A stretch of DNA of 64,000 nucleotides from Planctomycetota bacterium (GCA_024276195.1 JAJRXR010000044.1:1-64000); one strand, 5' to 3'. Positions 23,757 to 32,580 are shown, counted from the first letter of the stretch. Notes: generated by a model not told the origin, from the letters alone. Made by a program: numbers and translations.

Positions 23757-26156
23757 TCAGTCGGTCGGGACGAACGCGAACGAGTCGTCCTCGATCGGCA
23801 CGTTGATCCGCACGTTCTCGTACTGCGTCAGCGTACGCCCGGTCAGGGGAGTCTGGTCGATGATGCGGAAGGGCATGCGGACACCGAAGACGTCGCGGTA
23901 ATCCTCGAAGGTGGTGACGACGGGGACGGAGCCGTTCTTGAGGTCGAAGGTGAAGCCCTCGACCATGAGCGTGGCGCCGGTCTGAGCGCTGAGGGTGAGC
24001 GTGAGCACGGGGGCGCCGCGGGGAGCCGCCCGGACGGTGTAGGCGCTCTGGCCCTTGAAGGTGGTCTGCGCGACGACATCGACAAAGAGGAAGTGGTCAC
24101 GCAGGTCCTGGAAGACGACGGCCGGGTGCTGAAGGCGGGCCTGGGCCAGGGCGTCGCCGTCGAGGGCGTGGAAGCCCGCGGTGGTCGAGGCGGTCCAGGC
24201 GCCGGTGGAGTCGAGGCCCGAGCTGACGGAACCGAAGCGTCCGAAGGAGAGATCGAGTCGGTAGCGGTCGGCGCCTGCGAGCAGGGCCTTGGCGGGGCCA
24301 TCGACGCCGAGATTTTCGAGGTAGACACGCCCGTCGATGCGGATGGCGCCGACGCGATCCCAGAGCGGCGCCCCGAGCGAGCTGTTGCGCAGCGTCATCA
24401 GCTCATCAACGCTGGGCAGGCCCGGCGCGCGGGCGTCGGGGATGCGGGTGAGCTCGTAGTCGGCGCCGTTGACGATGAAGTCGATGGCGCTGGCAACGCC
24501 GTCGCCCCGGTCGATGAAGTTCAGACGAACGTTGATGTCGTCCTCGAAGGCCCAGAAGCCCTCGTCGCTGAGCCAGACGAGCGGGTGGGTGTGCTCCCAG
24601 GGAATGTGCATCGCGAGCCCGTCGTCGGTGCGGACAACCTGGACCGAGCCGTTGTAGAGGTCATAGCGGTAGCGACCGAGCACGCCGGGCACTTCGCTGG
24701 GCGAGAGCGGGCCGATCGAGCCGATCTCGGGGGCCTTGTCGTCGGCGCCGGTGCGCGCCAGGAAGTGCTCGCGCCCGTCCTGGTTGTAGCGCATGCCCAG
24801 GACGCGCCCGTTTTCGTCGCGCACGAAGCGGACGGTGATCGACGGGTTGGCGGCGAACCCGCGCGAGCCGTCGGGGCGGAGGGCGTCGAGCAGGGTCGAG
24901 CCCTGCCCGGGGATGGTCAGGAAGATGTCGCCCTGCTGGTCGTCAACTTCGATGTTGACGCCCATGGCCGTGAAGTGGTACGAGCCGGAGACGCCCGCGG
25001 GGTCGTCACGATCAGCGTCGGTGAGCGTTGGCTCCAGATCGCCGAACAGCGAGCCCATGACGATCGAGGCGATCTCGGAATCTATGGTCGGATCGGCGGC
25101 GTTGGCCAGAACCACAAAGGCCAGCGACTCGCCCGGCACGATGGTCATCGCGGAAGTGAAGGCGCCGAACGTGCCCGAGCGCCCGAAGTGGGCCTTGCCC
25201 TCGAACGAGCCGACGCGCCACCCGCGTGCGAACGAACTTGAGTCGTCGATGTCGATCTGCGGGATCCAGGTCTGGTTGAAGGCGCGCTCGGGGACGATGG
25301 TCTCGCCCGCGAAGGAGCCACGATCGAGGCAGAACTGGCTCCAGGTCGCCATGTCGCTGATGCTGGCGCCGAGCGCACGGGCGGGTGCGATGGGGGTGAC
25401 GCGGGGCGTCTCTTGCTCTTCAAACCGATCGAGGGTCGCGTTCCAGGTGTAGCCCCGGGCGCCGTCGGGGTTCGAGGCGATCGAAGCTGGGTCGGTGGTC
25501 GCTCTCTCCATGCCCAGCGGGACGAGCAGACGGGTACGGAGCATCGCTGCCCAGGATTCGCCGGTGGCCTGCTCGATGGCGGCCATCCCGGCGGTGAAGA
25601 CGACGCTGTTCTCGATGAACGTCGTCCGGAATGGAGCCGCGAGCGTCGCGTTGGACGCGGCGCGGAACAGGTCTTCCCGGTGGACCCGCGGCGCCTCGAC
25701 GAGCAGCGACGAATCGCTCAGCCCAGTCTGGTGCGAGAGCATGTCCGAGAGGTTCACACGCCGGGCCGCGTCCGGGTCGGACAGCGTCAAGGCGGTGAAG
25801 CTGCGAGAGATGGGCTTGTCCCAGGTGATCCTGCGCTCGTTGACGGCGATCGTCGCGAGCGTGGATGAGAATGTTTCGGTCAGCACACCGATCGGGAAGA
25901 CGGTGTCCTCGGTGACGGGGGCGCCCTCTTCGAGGTCGGAGAAGCCAAAGCCCCGGACGAGCTGGACGCGCCCGTCCTTGACGAGGGCGAAGGCGAGGCC
26001 GGGGATCTGATGCTGCTCTCGGCGGCGGTCGATCTCGCGCTCGAGATGCTCGATCCGGTCGTCCCAGGTCGGCTCGGCGCTGGCCTGTGAGGTCAGGAAG
26101 ATGGCGCCGCCTGCAAGGGCGAGGGCGGTCCAGGAGCGGTCACGGGTGGTCATCAT
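23757..26156 (-). CDS. Beta-lactamase-fold (serine hydrolase family) secreted protein with degenerate catalytic motifs
   Basis: 799 residues with a signal peptide (ALALAGGAIFLTSQASA). The N-terminal ~380 residues align with class C beta-lactamase/esterase family landmarks: IPGLAFALVKDGR, FGFSDLEEG, DMLSHQTGLS. However the SxxK box (normally GSxTKTF) reads GVLTETF at 90-96, so Ser is Val and Lys is Glu. The YxN box reads IEN, and the late HxG-type box reads GRSG. Catalysis by the usual mechanism is therefore unlikely. The C-terminal half is beta-rich and of unknown family. Could be a binding or scaffold pseudoenzyme. Confidence 0.78.
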   Translation of the reverse strand: MMTTRDRSWTALALAGGAIFLTSQASAEPTWDDRIEHLEREIDRRREQHQIPGLAFALVKDGRVQLVRGFGFSDLEEGAPVTEDTVFPIGVLTETFSSTLATIAVNERRITWDKPISRSFTALTLSDPDAARRVNLSDMLSHQTGLSDSSLLVEAPRVHREDLFRAASNATLAAPFRTTFIENSVVFTAGMAAIEQATGESWAAMLRTRLLVPLGMERATTDPASIASNPDGARGYTWNATLDRFEEQETPRVTPIAPARALGASISDMATWSQFCLDRGSFAGETIVPERAFNQTWIPQIDIDDSSSFARGWRVGSFEGKAHFGRSGTFGAFTSAMTIVPGESLAFVVLANAADPTIDSEIASIVMGSLFGDLEPTLTDADRDDPAGVSGSYHFTAMGVNIEVDDQQGDIFLTIPGQGSTLLDALRPDGSRGFAANPSITVRFVRDENGRVLGMRYNQDGREHFLARTGADDKAPEIGSIGPLSPSEVPGVLGRYRYDLYNGSVQVVRTDDGLAMHIPWEHTHPLVWLSDEGFWAFEDDINVRLNFIDRGDGVASAIDFIVNGADYELTRIPDARAPGLPSVDELMTLRNSSLGAPLWDRVGAIRIDGRVYLENLGVDGPAKALLAGADRYRLDLSFGRFGSVSSGLDSTGAWTASTTAGFHALDGDALAQARLQHPAVVFQDLRDHFLFVDVVAQTTFKGQSAYTVRAAPRGAPVLTLTLSAQTGATLMVEGFTFDLKNGSVPVVTTFEDYRDVFGVRMPFRIIDQTPLTGRTLTQYENVRINVPIEDDSFAFVPTD

Positions 26157-26246
26157 GTCTTTCCCCGATCAGAACACAGAAAACAGGGCGCCGATCGCCC
26201 CAGAGAAGGCCATTCGGAGAGGTTGTCGGACTTTTTGCAAACCGGG

Positions 26247-26274
26247 TTGACGCATGGTCCGAAATCGCTACTGT
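26247..26274 (+). promoter_or_regulatory. Candidate sigma-70 promoter
   Basis: TTGACG and TACTGT separated by 16 bp, about 60 bp upstream of the leader ORF. The -35 match is good; the -10 match is moderate. Confidence 0.45.
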
Positions 26275-26332
26275 TCGCCCGTCCGAGGGAACAAAGAACC
26301 GCCCGCGGACGTACACCCTGCTGAGAAGCACC

Positions 26333-26425
26333 ATGACCAAGCTCGTTCACCTCAACCCGCAGACCCAGATCACCATGTGCCGAGTCGCACGTGGTGGCTG
26401 GCTGCACACGGGACGAGCGGGCTGA
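26333..26425 (+). CDS. Candidate 30-residue leader peptide
   Basis: Reads MTKLVHLNPQTQITMCRVAR then GGWLHTGRAG and stops 28 bp before a terminator stem. A weak GAGAAG lies upstream. The last codons overlap a segment (26392-26404) able to pair with the left terminator arm. No run of one regulatory amino acid is evident, so the sensed signal is unclear; it may not be translated. Confidence 0.4.
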   Translation: MTKLVHLNPQTQITMCRVARGGWLHTGRAG

Positions 26426-26453
26426 GCAACCCCGATAACCCCGAGACCTGCAG

Positions 26454-26490
26454 CAGGCCACCGCAACACGCGGTGGCCTGTTTCGTTTGT
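26454..26490 (+). terminator. Intrinsic terminator / attenuator
   Basis: A perfect 11 bp stem CAGGCCACCGC/GCGGTGGCCTG with a 5 nt loop, followed by TTTCGTTTGT. It lies 93 bp before the downstream start codon. GGTGGC...CTGC at 26392-26404 can pair with GCAGGCCACC (26453-26462) with a 3 nt bulge, a possible antiterminator. Confidence 0.75.
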
Positions 26491-26582
26491 GGATGAATCA
26501 ACCAACCCGGAGCGGAGAGCCGCCCCAGAGCCTTGAGACCCCGGAAGTCGCGTGCATCAGGACCGCACGCAGGAGCAGAGCT

Positions 26583-27653
26583 ATGAGCCTTGAGAACGCG
26601 ATCGTGCTTGGATTGACGCTTGCTGATGACGACGCCCACGACGGCGCCGTTGCGCAGATCCGCGCCCAGCTTACCGCGGGCCATCGGGTCATCGCTGTCG
26701 CCTCGGCAAGCCCGCCCCGGCGCCAGAGCGGTGTGCTCAAGGCCAACCGCCTGCCCGCTTCGGCAGACGCCTACGAGATCGCCCGTGCCATGATCGAGCC
26801 GGATCTGGGCGCGAGCGTCTCGCTCGTTGAGCGCCTGGGCGCTGCGGGGATCGGCGCGGTTGCGCTGGCGCCCGAGGAGAGCGCCCCGCTGACGCGCGGC
26901 GGCGCCCTCGACGCCGAGCCTCGCGTCATCGACGCCAACGCGCTGGCCCTGGCTCTGGATGAAAGCCGGGTTGTCGTGCTTGCCGGCGGAGTCGGGCGTG
27001 ACTTTGACGGGCGCCTGACCTCGCTCGGGGGTGACGGGGGCGCGCTCAGCGCGGTGTTTATCGCCGAGCGTCTGGCCCTGGGCGTCCGTGTCCAGGTGGA
27101 GGCGGGCGAAAGTACCCTACCGCGCAAGGCGGCGCTATTCGCCAGACGTTGCGCGCTGCGTCCAAGGCTTGTCGGCGCCTCCGGGCTCGACCTTGGTGTG
27201 TTCGAGCCGGCGGACGCGCCCGGCGCCCCCGCCGGCGCCCCGCTGCGCATCTCGCTGCTCGGGCTTGGCCCCGTCGGGCGGGGTGTGCTCGACGAGCTGC
27301 TCGGCGCGCCCGGGCGATACCGCGTCGTGGGCGTGGCGCTGACCAGCGCCGATGCCCGGTACGCGGCGGGGCTCGCGCCCGAGTTGGCCTCATTCGATGT
27401 CCACGAGATCCTGACGCGCAAGGCCGACGTGGTAATCAACCTTTCGTCAGATGATGGCGCCATCGCGGATGCGATCGGGCAGGCGCGCCTGCGGGGTGTG
27501 AACATCGTCCGCGGCGCCAGCGCCCTGGCGCTTGCTGAGCGCGCGCACGCCAGCGATGCCGAGGCGCAAAGCGCTGCTCCCGCAGCGTGCAGCAAGCGAC
27601 GGTCATGGCGGGGCGTAGCCGCCAGAAAGGTCAACCACTCTCAGGACGCCTGA
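26583..27653 (+). CDS. Degenerate aspartokinase / homoserine-dehydrogenase-like fusion
   Basis: 356 residues from the ATG at 26583 with AGGAGCAGAGCT upstream. Residues about 110-200 resemble the amino-acid-kinase core of aspartokinases (VVVLAGGVGRDFDGRLTSLG), but the N-terminal KFGGTS substrate/ATP motif is absent. From about 220 there is an NAD-binding domain of homoserine dehydrogenase type (ISLLGLGPVGRGVLDELL, then ADVVINLSSDDGAIADA). The normal ANK motif reads GASA, and the whole catalytic C-terminal domain is missing. The tail (SKRRSWRGVAARKVNHSQ) is unlike either family. It looks like a non-catalytic remnant or a regulator of threonine-pathway origin. Confidence 0.6.
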   Translation: MSLENAIVLGLTLADDDAHDGAVAQIRAQLTAGHRVIAVASASPPRRQSGVLKANRLPASADAYEIARAMIEPDLGASVSLVERLGAAGIGAVALAPEESAPLTRGGALDAEPRVIDANALALALDESRVVVLAGGVGRDFDGRLTSLGGDGGALSAVFIAERLALGVRVQVEAGESTLPRKAALFARRCALRPRLVGASGLDLGVFEPADAPGAPAGAPLRISLLGLGPVGRGVLDELLGAPGRYRVVGVALTSADARYAAGLAPELASFDVHEILTRKADVVINLSSDDGAIADAIGQARLRGVNIVRGASALALAERAHASDAEAQSAAPAACSKRRSWRGVAARKVNHSQDA

Positions 27654-27754
27654 TCGCGCCAGCATCACCCCGCCTCCCTCTCCTGCGGCGGGCACTCACC
27701 GACGGGTCCGGGCGGCGACTGCGACGCTGCCCGGGCCTGTCGCCGTGATGGGGT

Positions 27755-28582
27755 TCAGCCCCGTGCGGACCGGACGGAGGCGACCATGGCCTCGCACCGG
27801 GGCGGGTCGAGCGGGTTGGCCCAGTGCCCGTCCTCTTTGATCGCCGAACCGACGATGAGCGCGTCGGCGTGCTCCAGCAGCGCCGGGGCGCTCTCGGGCG
27901 TGACACCACTGCCGATGAGGACGGGCAGGCTCGTTGCGCTGCGCGCTTCGGTGACGTCGCTCATGTCTGCGGGTTGCCCGGTGGAGGTTCCGGTGATGAT
28001 GATGCCCTCGGCGCCGAAGAACTCCGCCGCCTGCACACATTCGCGCAGCGGGATATCCGCCGTGATGGCGTGCGAGGCGTGCTTCTTTTTGATGTCGCAG
28101 AAGACGCGGACCGACTGGGCGCCGATCGTCCGGCGATAACGGAGCAGCGCCCCCGCCTCGGCCTCGCCCAGGAGCCCCTCGTCGGCGATGTGCGCAAACA
28201 CGAAGTTCTCGCACCGGATGAACCCGGCGCCGATGGACTGCGCCACCGCCAGCGCCTGGCGGTTGCCGCCGGAGAGGATCTGCACGCCGATGGGAAGGTC
28301 GATGGTGTGCTGAACCTCGAGCCCGACGCGGGTCATGACGCTGACGATCTCGGGGCCGAGTTGGTCGCCGTGAATGTACGGCGCGTCGTGCATGTTCTCG
28401 ATGATGATCGCATCGAAGCCGGCGTCGCACAGAAGCCTGGCCTCCTGCGAGGCGATGGCCGCGAGCATCTCGACGCTCTCGCCTGTGTTGCCCGGGCTGG
28501 CCGGCGTCGGGCGAACATGGATCATGCCGATCAGGGCCTTGGGCGGCAGGGTCGGGCTGGCGTGCGGTTCGGCGCTGGGCAT
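27755..28582 (-). CDS. BtpA/SgcQ family TIM-barrel protein
   Basis: 275 residues from the ATG at 28582 (GGAGAG 5 bp upstream; an in-frame start 27 bp earlier is less likely). Family landmarks are ALIGMIHVRPTPASPG, FDAIIIENMHDAPY, GADG-like GAEGIIITGTSTG and the phosphate-binding ending VLIGSGVTPESAPALL then ALIVGSAIKEDGHW. BtpA proteins are TIM barrels of uncertain enzymatic role, named for photosystem I assembly in cyanobacteria; SgcQ relatives sit in sugar operons. In this context a nucleoside/sugar-phosphate role beside NupC and a uridine-kinase-like gene is plausible but unproven. Confidence 0.85.
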   Translation of the reverse strand: MPSAEPHASPTLPPKALIGMIHVRPTPASPGNTGESVEMLAAIASQEARLLCDAGFDAIIIENMHDAPYIHGDQLGPEIVSVMTRVGLEVQHTIDLPIGVQILSGGNRQALAVAQSIGAGFIRCENFVFAHIADEGLLGEAEAGALLRYRRTIGAQSVRVFCDIKKKHASHAITADIPLRECVQAAEFFGAEGIIITGTSTGQPADMSDVTEARSATSLPVLIGSGVTPESAPALLEHADALIVGSAIKEDGHWANPLDPPRCEAMVASVRSARG

Positions 28583-28628
28583 CAGTTCTCTCCGGCGGAT
28601 GGGCGCCATTCTACGCGCCGCGCCGGAC

Positions 28629-29960
28629 TCAGAACTCGATAAAGAGCCCGGCGATCGAGGCCGTCATCCACGAGGCGAGCGCCCCGCCGACCATGGCGCG
28701 GAAGGCCAGCGTGACAAACTCGCGCCGCCTCCCGGGCGCGAGCACACTCAGGCCGCCGATCTGGATCCCGATCGATCCGAAGTTGGCGAACCCACACAGC
28801 GCGTACGCGGAGATCTGGGCGGACCGCGCCGAGATTCGCGCCCCCTCCGGGTCGTTGACGGCCAGCGAGAGCGATCGGAACGCGATGAACTCCGTCGCGA
28901 GCACCTTCTCGGCCAGCAGGCTCCCGACGAACACCGCCTCGCCCTTGGGGATACCCATGCTCATCGCCAGCGGCGACAGGATGGCCCCCAGGATCAACTG
29001 GATGCTCAGCTCCTCGTGCCCGCGCTCGGTGAGCCAGGTGTCGATGAACCCGATGCGCCCGATCTCCTCGATCGGCCAGTTCAGCAGCGCGAGCAGGGCG
29101 ACAAACGCGATGAGCATCGCGGCAACGTTGAGCGCCAGCTTCATCCCGTCTGTGGCGCCGTGGGCCGCCGCGTCGAGCACATTGGCCGAAGGTGTTTCAA
29201 GCTCAAACGATGATAAGTCCTCGTCGACCGGCTGCTCGGTTTCGGGGACAAGGATTTTGGCCATGACGAACGCGGCGGGCGCCGACAGGATGCTGGCCGT
29301 GAGCAGGTGCTTGATCCACTGCGCCTGCGCCTCCTGCGCCGCAGCAACGACGACCGCCCCCGCGCTCTCCGGCGGGATCGGATACAGGAAGTTTGCGTAC
29401 CCCGCCAGCACACTACCCGCGATTGTCGCGAACCCCCCCACCATCAGGGTCATCAGCTGCGAGCGGGTCATGCGTTCGATGTACGGCTTGACACACAGGG
29501 GCGCCTCGGTCTGCCCGACGAAGACGTTGGCCGCCATTGCCATCGCCTCGGTCCCCGTGACGCCCAGCGTCCCGCGAAGAACCCACGCCAGCGCGGCGAT
29601 GATGCGCTGCATCAGCCCGAGGTGGTACAGCACCGCCATGAGCGACGCGAAGAAGATGATCACGGGGAGCACGCGGATCCCGAACACAAACCCCCAAGGC
29701 CCGGTGGGGTCCATGAGCTGCGGGCCGAAGATGAACTCAATCCCCTCGTCGGCGAACCCGATCACCCTTGATACGCCGCGCGAGAACCAGTCAAAGAGAC
29801 CAACAACAACCGGCGTTTTGAGCAGCAGCACCGCGCCGACGAACTGGAGCCCGACACCGCCGACGATGATCCGCCACGGCACGCGCCGCCGATCCGTGGA
29901 CAGACCCCACGCGATCAGCAGCAGCACAACGATGCCAATCAGTCCAATCGGTGATCCCAT
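28629..29960 (-). CDS. NupC-family concentrative nucleoside transporter
   Basis: 443 residues with about ten TM segments. The CNT signature is clear: NVFVGQTEAPLCVKPYIERM with the Gln-Thr-Glu-Ala-Pro nucleoside-binding segment, and a re-entrant region GIRVLPVIIFFASLMAVLYH. The Ser/Asn-rich second half includes GFANFGSIGIQIGG. It should import nucleosides with Na+ or H+. It is transcribed with BtpA, which follows 46 bp downstream, and is divergent from the uridine-kinase-like gene, a logical uptake and salvage pair. Confidence 0.92.
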   Translation of the reverse strand: MGSPIGLIGIVVLLLIAWGLSTDRRRVPWRIIVGGVGLQFVGAVLLLKTPVVVGLFDWFSRGVSRVIGFADEGIEFIFGPQLMDPTGPWGFVFGIRVLPVIIFFASLMAVLYHLGLMQRIIAALAWVLRGTLGVTGTEAMAMAANVFVGQTEAPLCVKPYIERMTRSQLMTLMVGGFATIAGSVLAGYANFLYPIPPESAGAVVVAAAQEAQAQWIKHLLTASILSAPAAFVMAKILVPETEQPVDEDLSSFELETPSANVLDAAAHGATDGMKLALNVAAMLIAFVALLALLNWPIEEIGRIGFIDTWLTERGHEELSIQLILGAILSPLAMSMGIPKGEAVFVGSLLAEKVLATEFIAFRSLSLAVNDPEGARISARSAQISAYALCGFANFGSIGIQIGGLSVLAPGRRREFVTLAFRAMVGGALASWMTASIAGLFIEF

Positions 29961-30033
29961 AGGCCCGCTCCGACGAGGATCGCCGAGCGTACCGGATCGG
30001 CACCGCCCGCGTCCTCGTCCCTACGCTCTCCCG

Positions 30034-30684
30034 ATGCCCGGGGCTCAGAAGCCATCTCATTCGAGCGCGAAGCGCCTGTCATGGCAGGAGGCGCCGCTGG
30101 CGCTGCTGGCGATGATCCGCGCCAAGCGGAGCGTTGGGGCGCCCGTGCTCGTGGGCGTCACCGGGCCGGTCGGATCGGGCAAATCCTCACTCGCCCGCCG
30201 CCTCGGCGGCGTCACCCTCCGCACCGACGACTACCTGCCCGACTACAAGGGCCTTCCCGAGCGCGAGCGCGACCTGCCCGAGCGGGCGGATCTTGCCCGC
30301 CTTGCCGACAATCTCGCCTCGCTGCGCGCCGGCAGAGCGGCGCTCGCCCCGGTCTGGTGCTTCCACGAACACCGGCGCATCGGTGAGCGCACGATCGACG
30401 CGGGCGAGCTGATCGTCTGCGAGGGCATCCACGCGCTGCACGCGAGCCTGGTCGAGCACTACGAGATCAGGGTCTTTGTGGATGCGCCGCGGGGCGTCCG
30501 CTGGGAACGCTGGCGAGCGATCGAGCAGCAGAACCAACGCGGCTGGGGGGTCGAGCGCGCCCGGGCGTTCTTTGAGAATGTCGCCGAGCCGACGTTCGGC
30601 GAGCGCGCCCCGGGGTACCGGGCCGCAGCGCACGTTATCGTCGTCAATGACCGCGGGGATACCGTCGAGGAGGACCGATCGTGA
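30034..30684 (+). CDS. Uridine-kinase-like P-loop kinase
   Basis: 216 residues from the ATG at 30034; the frame is open much further upstream, but that part is antisense to nupC. P-loop GVTGPVGSGKSSLARRL, then RTDDYLPDYKGLPERERD (the Asp-Asp-Tyr segment typical of uridine/phosphoribulokinase family), CFHEHRRIGE and EGIHALHA. It should phosphorylate a nucleoside such as uridine; a related kinase substrate is possible. Its stop overlaps the M61 start by 4 bp. Confidence 0.85.
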   Translation: MPGAQKPSHSSAKRLSWQEAPLALLAMIRAKRSVGAPVLVGVTGPVGSGKSSLARRLGGVTLRTDDYLPDYKGLPERERDLPERADLARLADNLASLRAGRAALAPVWCFHEHRRIGERTIDAGELIVCEGIHALHASLVEHYEIRVFVDAPRGVRWERWRAIEQQNQRGWGVERARAFFENVAEPTFGERAPGYRAAAHVIVVNDRGDTVEEDRS

Positions 30685-32579
30685 GAGTGCTGGTTGTCGT
30701 GTTGCTTTTCATTTCGTCCCGGGCGGTCGCCGGGGAGGCGCGCGTTGAGTACATCGTCAGGCTCGACCGCGCCCACGCCCAGATCATCGAGATCGAGATG
30801 ATCCTCCGCGCCCTTGACCCCGGCGAGATCGAGCTGGTCATGCCCACCTGGCGACCCGGGCGCTACAGCATCATCGATCCTTCGGGCACGGTCCGGCGCT
30901 TTGAGGCGCTCGGCGAAAACGGCGACCCGCTCGAATGGAAAAAAACACGCAAGAACGCGTGGTCCGTGCGCTCAGACGGCGGGACCGTCCACGCCCGCTA
31001 CGAGATATACGCAAACTCGATCCGAGACCGGACGCGATACGCAAACGATTCGCACGTTTTTATCAGCGCCTCTTCTGTCTTCCTGTTCCACCCGCCCCGG
31101 CGGAGCGAGGAGGTCGTCATCCGCCTGGAAGGGGCGCCGGAGAGCTGGCGCGTCGCCACGGGGCTTGCGCCCAGGGGCGATGATCCACGCGTGCTGGTCA
31201 GCCCGGACTACGACGTGCTCGTCGATTCCCCGATCGAGATCGGACGCCTGAGCACGATCACCTTCGAGGTCGAAGGCGCGGCGCACGAGATCGCCGTCTG
31301 GGGCGAGGGCGACTGGGATCTCTCCGCGCTCGCGCGCGACTTTGAGACCATCGTCCGAAGTCAGTTTGAGGTGTTCGGTGAGCTGCCCTACGAGCGCTAC
31401 GTCTTCCTCTTGCATGTCGCACCGGGCCTCGGCGGCGGGACCGAGCACCTCAACTCCACGATCATGCAAACCCGCCCGAGTTCCTTCGAGAGCGAGAGCG
31501 CGTACCAGGGCTTTCTCGGGCTCGTCAGCCACGAGTTCTTTCATACCTGGAACGTCAAGCAGCTCAGGCCAAGCGGCATTCACCCCTACGACTACGAGCG
31601 GGAGAACTACACCAAGCTGCTCTGGGTCGCCGAGGGGACGACCAGCTATTACGACGACCTCACGCTCGTACGCACAGAGCTGATCGATACAGACGAGTAC
31701 TTCAAACGCATCGGCTCGGCCATCACCTCCCTGCGTCGGACGCCCGGGCGCAAGCTCCAGAGCCTGGAAGAATCCAGCTTTGACGCCTGGGTGAAGTTCA
31801 GCAAGCGAACGCCGGACTCGGGCAACTCCACGATCAATTTTTACTCCAAGGGCGCCCTCGTCAGCCTGATGCTCGATCTGGAGCTGCGATCGCGTTCGGA
31901 CGGGAATGTCTCGCTCGATGACGTCATGCGGGCGCTCTACAAGCTGCACCCCCTCTCGGGCCCAGGGTACACGCCCGATGACGTCGTCAACACATGCGGC
32001 ATGCTCACGGGCCAGGACTTCGCCGGCTTTTTCGACGCCAACGTCAGCGGCATCGATGACCTTGAGTTCGAGCCGCTGCTCGAATGGGCCGGTGTTGATC
32101 TCTATTTCAAGCACGACAAGGCGCCCTGGCGCTTGTCTCTCGATGAACCCGAGACCGACGAAAAGGATGAAGACGAACTGAACGTCGCGATCACTCGCAT
32201 CGATCTCGGGCTCTCGCTCACGAGCGAGGACGGGAAGGTCACCATCCGCGCTCTGCGCGAGGGCGGCGCCAGCTTCGACTCGGGCCTGATCGCCGGCGAC
32301 GAGCTCATCGCCATCAACGGGCGACGCGTCACCTCGACCGATGTAAAGAAACTGCTCGAAGGCATCGAGCCGGGCTCCGAGATCACGCTGACGACCAGCC
32401 GACACGCCCTGCTGCGCGAACTCACGATCGTCGCGGACGCGGTCCCCGCCGGCTCATGGAAGCTCCGGCGAGTGAAAGACCCTTCACCCGAGCAGAAGAG
32501 CCGCTACGAGGCGTGGCTGGGTCAGGCGTGGCCAGATGATGATGACAACGATATGGACGACGACACCGAAACGCCCTAG
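30681..32579 (+). CDS. M61-family (glycyl aminopeptidase-like) zinc peptidase with PDZ domain, secreted
   Basis: 632 residues, GTG start overlapping the uridine-kinase-like stop (GTGA). A signal peptide (VLVVVLLFISSRAVAG) leads a beta-sandwich N-domain. The zinc site is HEFFHTWNVKQLRP with the downstream Glu in WVAEGTTSYYDDL. The C-terminus has a PDZ domain, VTIRALREGGASFDSGLIAG, then ELIAINGRRV. Typical of M61 peptidases, which act in the periplasm or outside. The tail is acidic (DDDDNDMDDD). Stops 1 bp from the convergent small membrane protein. Confidence 0.9.
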   Translation: MRVLVVVLLFISSRAVAGEARVEYIVRLDRAHAQIIEIEMILRALDPGEIELVMPTWRPGRYSIIDPSGTVRRFEALGENGDPLEWKKTRKNAWSVRSDGGTVHARYEIYANSIRDRTRYANDSHVFISASSVFLFHPPRRSEEVVIRLEGAPESWRVATGLAPRGDDPRVLVSPDYDVLVDSPIEIGRLSTITFEVEGAAHEIAVWGEGDWDLSALARDFETIVRSQFEVFGELPYERYVFLLHVAPGLGGGTEHLNSTIMQTRPSSFESESAYQGFLGLVSHEFFHTWNVKQLRPSGIHPYDYERENYTKLLWVAEGTTSYYDDLTLVRTELIDTDEYFKRIGSAITSLRRTPGRKLQSLEESSFDAWVKFSKRTPDSGNSTINFYSKGALVSLMLDLELRSRSDGNVSLDDVMRALYKLHPLSGPGYTPDDVVNTCGMLTGQDFAGFFDANVSGIDDLEFEPLLEWAGVDLYFKHDKAPWRLSLDEPETDEKDEDELNVAITRIDLGLSLTSEDGKVTIRALREGGASFDSGLIAGDELIAINGRRVTSTDVKKLLEGIEPGSEITLTTSRHALLRELTIVADAVPAGSWKLRRVKDPSPEQKSRYEAWLGQAWPDDDDNDMDDDTETP

Positions 32580-32580
32580 A

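Larger units (their letters stand above)
26157..26582. other. Leader/regulatory intergenic region
   Basis: 426 bp between divergent genes. It holds a candidate sigma-70 promoter, a 30-codon leader ORF and an intrinsic terminator arranged like an attenuator in front of the aspartokinase/homoserine-dehydrogenase-like gene. The first 90 bp (26157-26246) holds nothing I recognise beyond the upstream region of the beta-lactamase-like gene. Confidence 0.6.

Noticed and set aside
22626-25241. Very long plus-strand open frame (871 codons) opposite hrpA and the beta-lactamase-like gene
   Set aside because: Antisense to two well-supported genes; composition is the Asp/Arg/Gly/Val-rich signature of a GC-rich shadow frame, with no domain.
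26333-26425. Classical trp or thr attenuator peptide
   Set aside because: Only one Trp and scattered Thr codons; no run of a regulatory amino acid. Kept as an unspecified leader.
28693-30033. 5' extension of the uridine-kinase-like frame, which would give a 663 aa protein
   Set aside because: The extension is antisense to nupC, and coding similarity begins only at the ATG at 30034.
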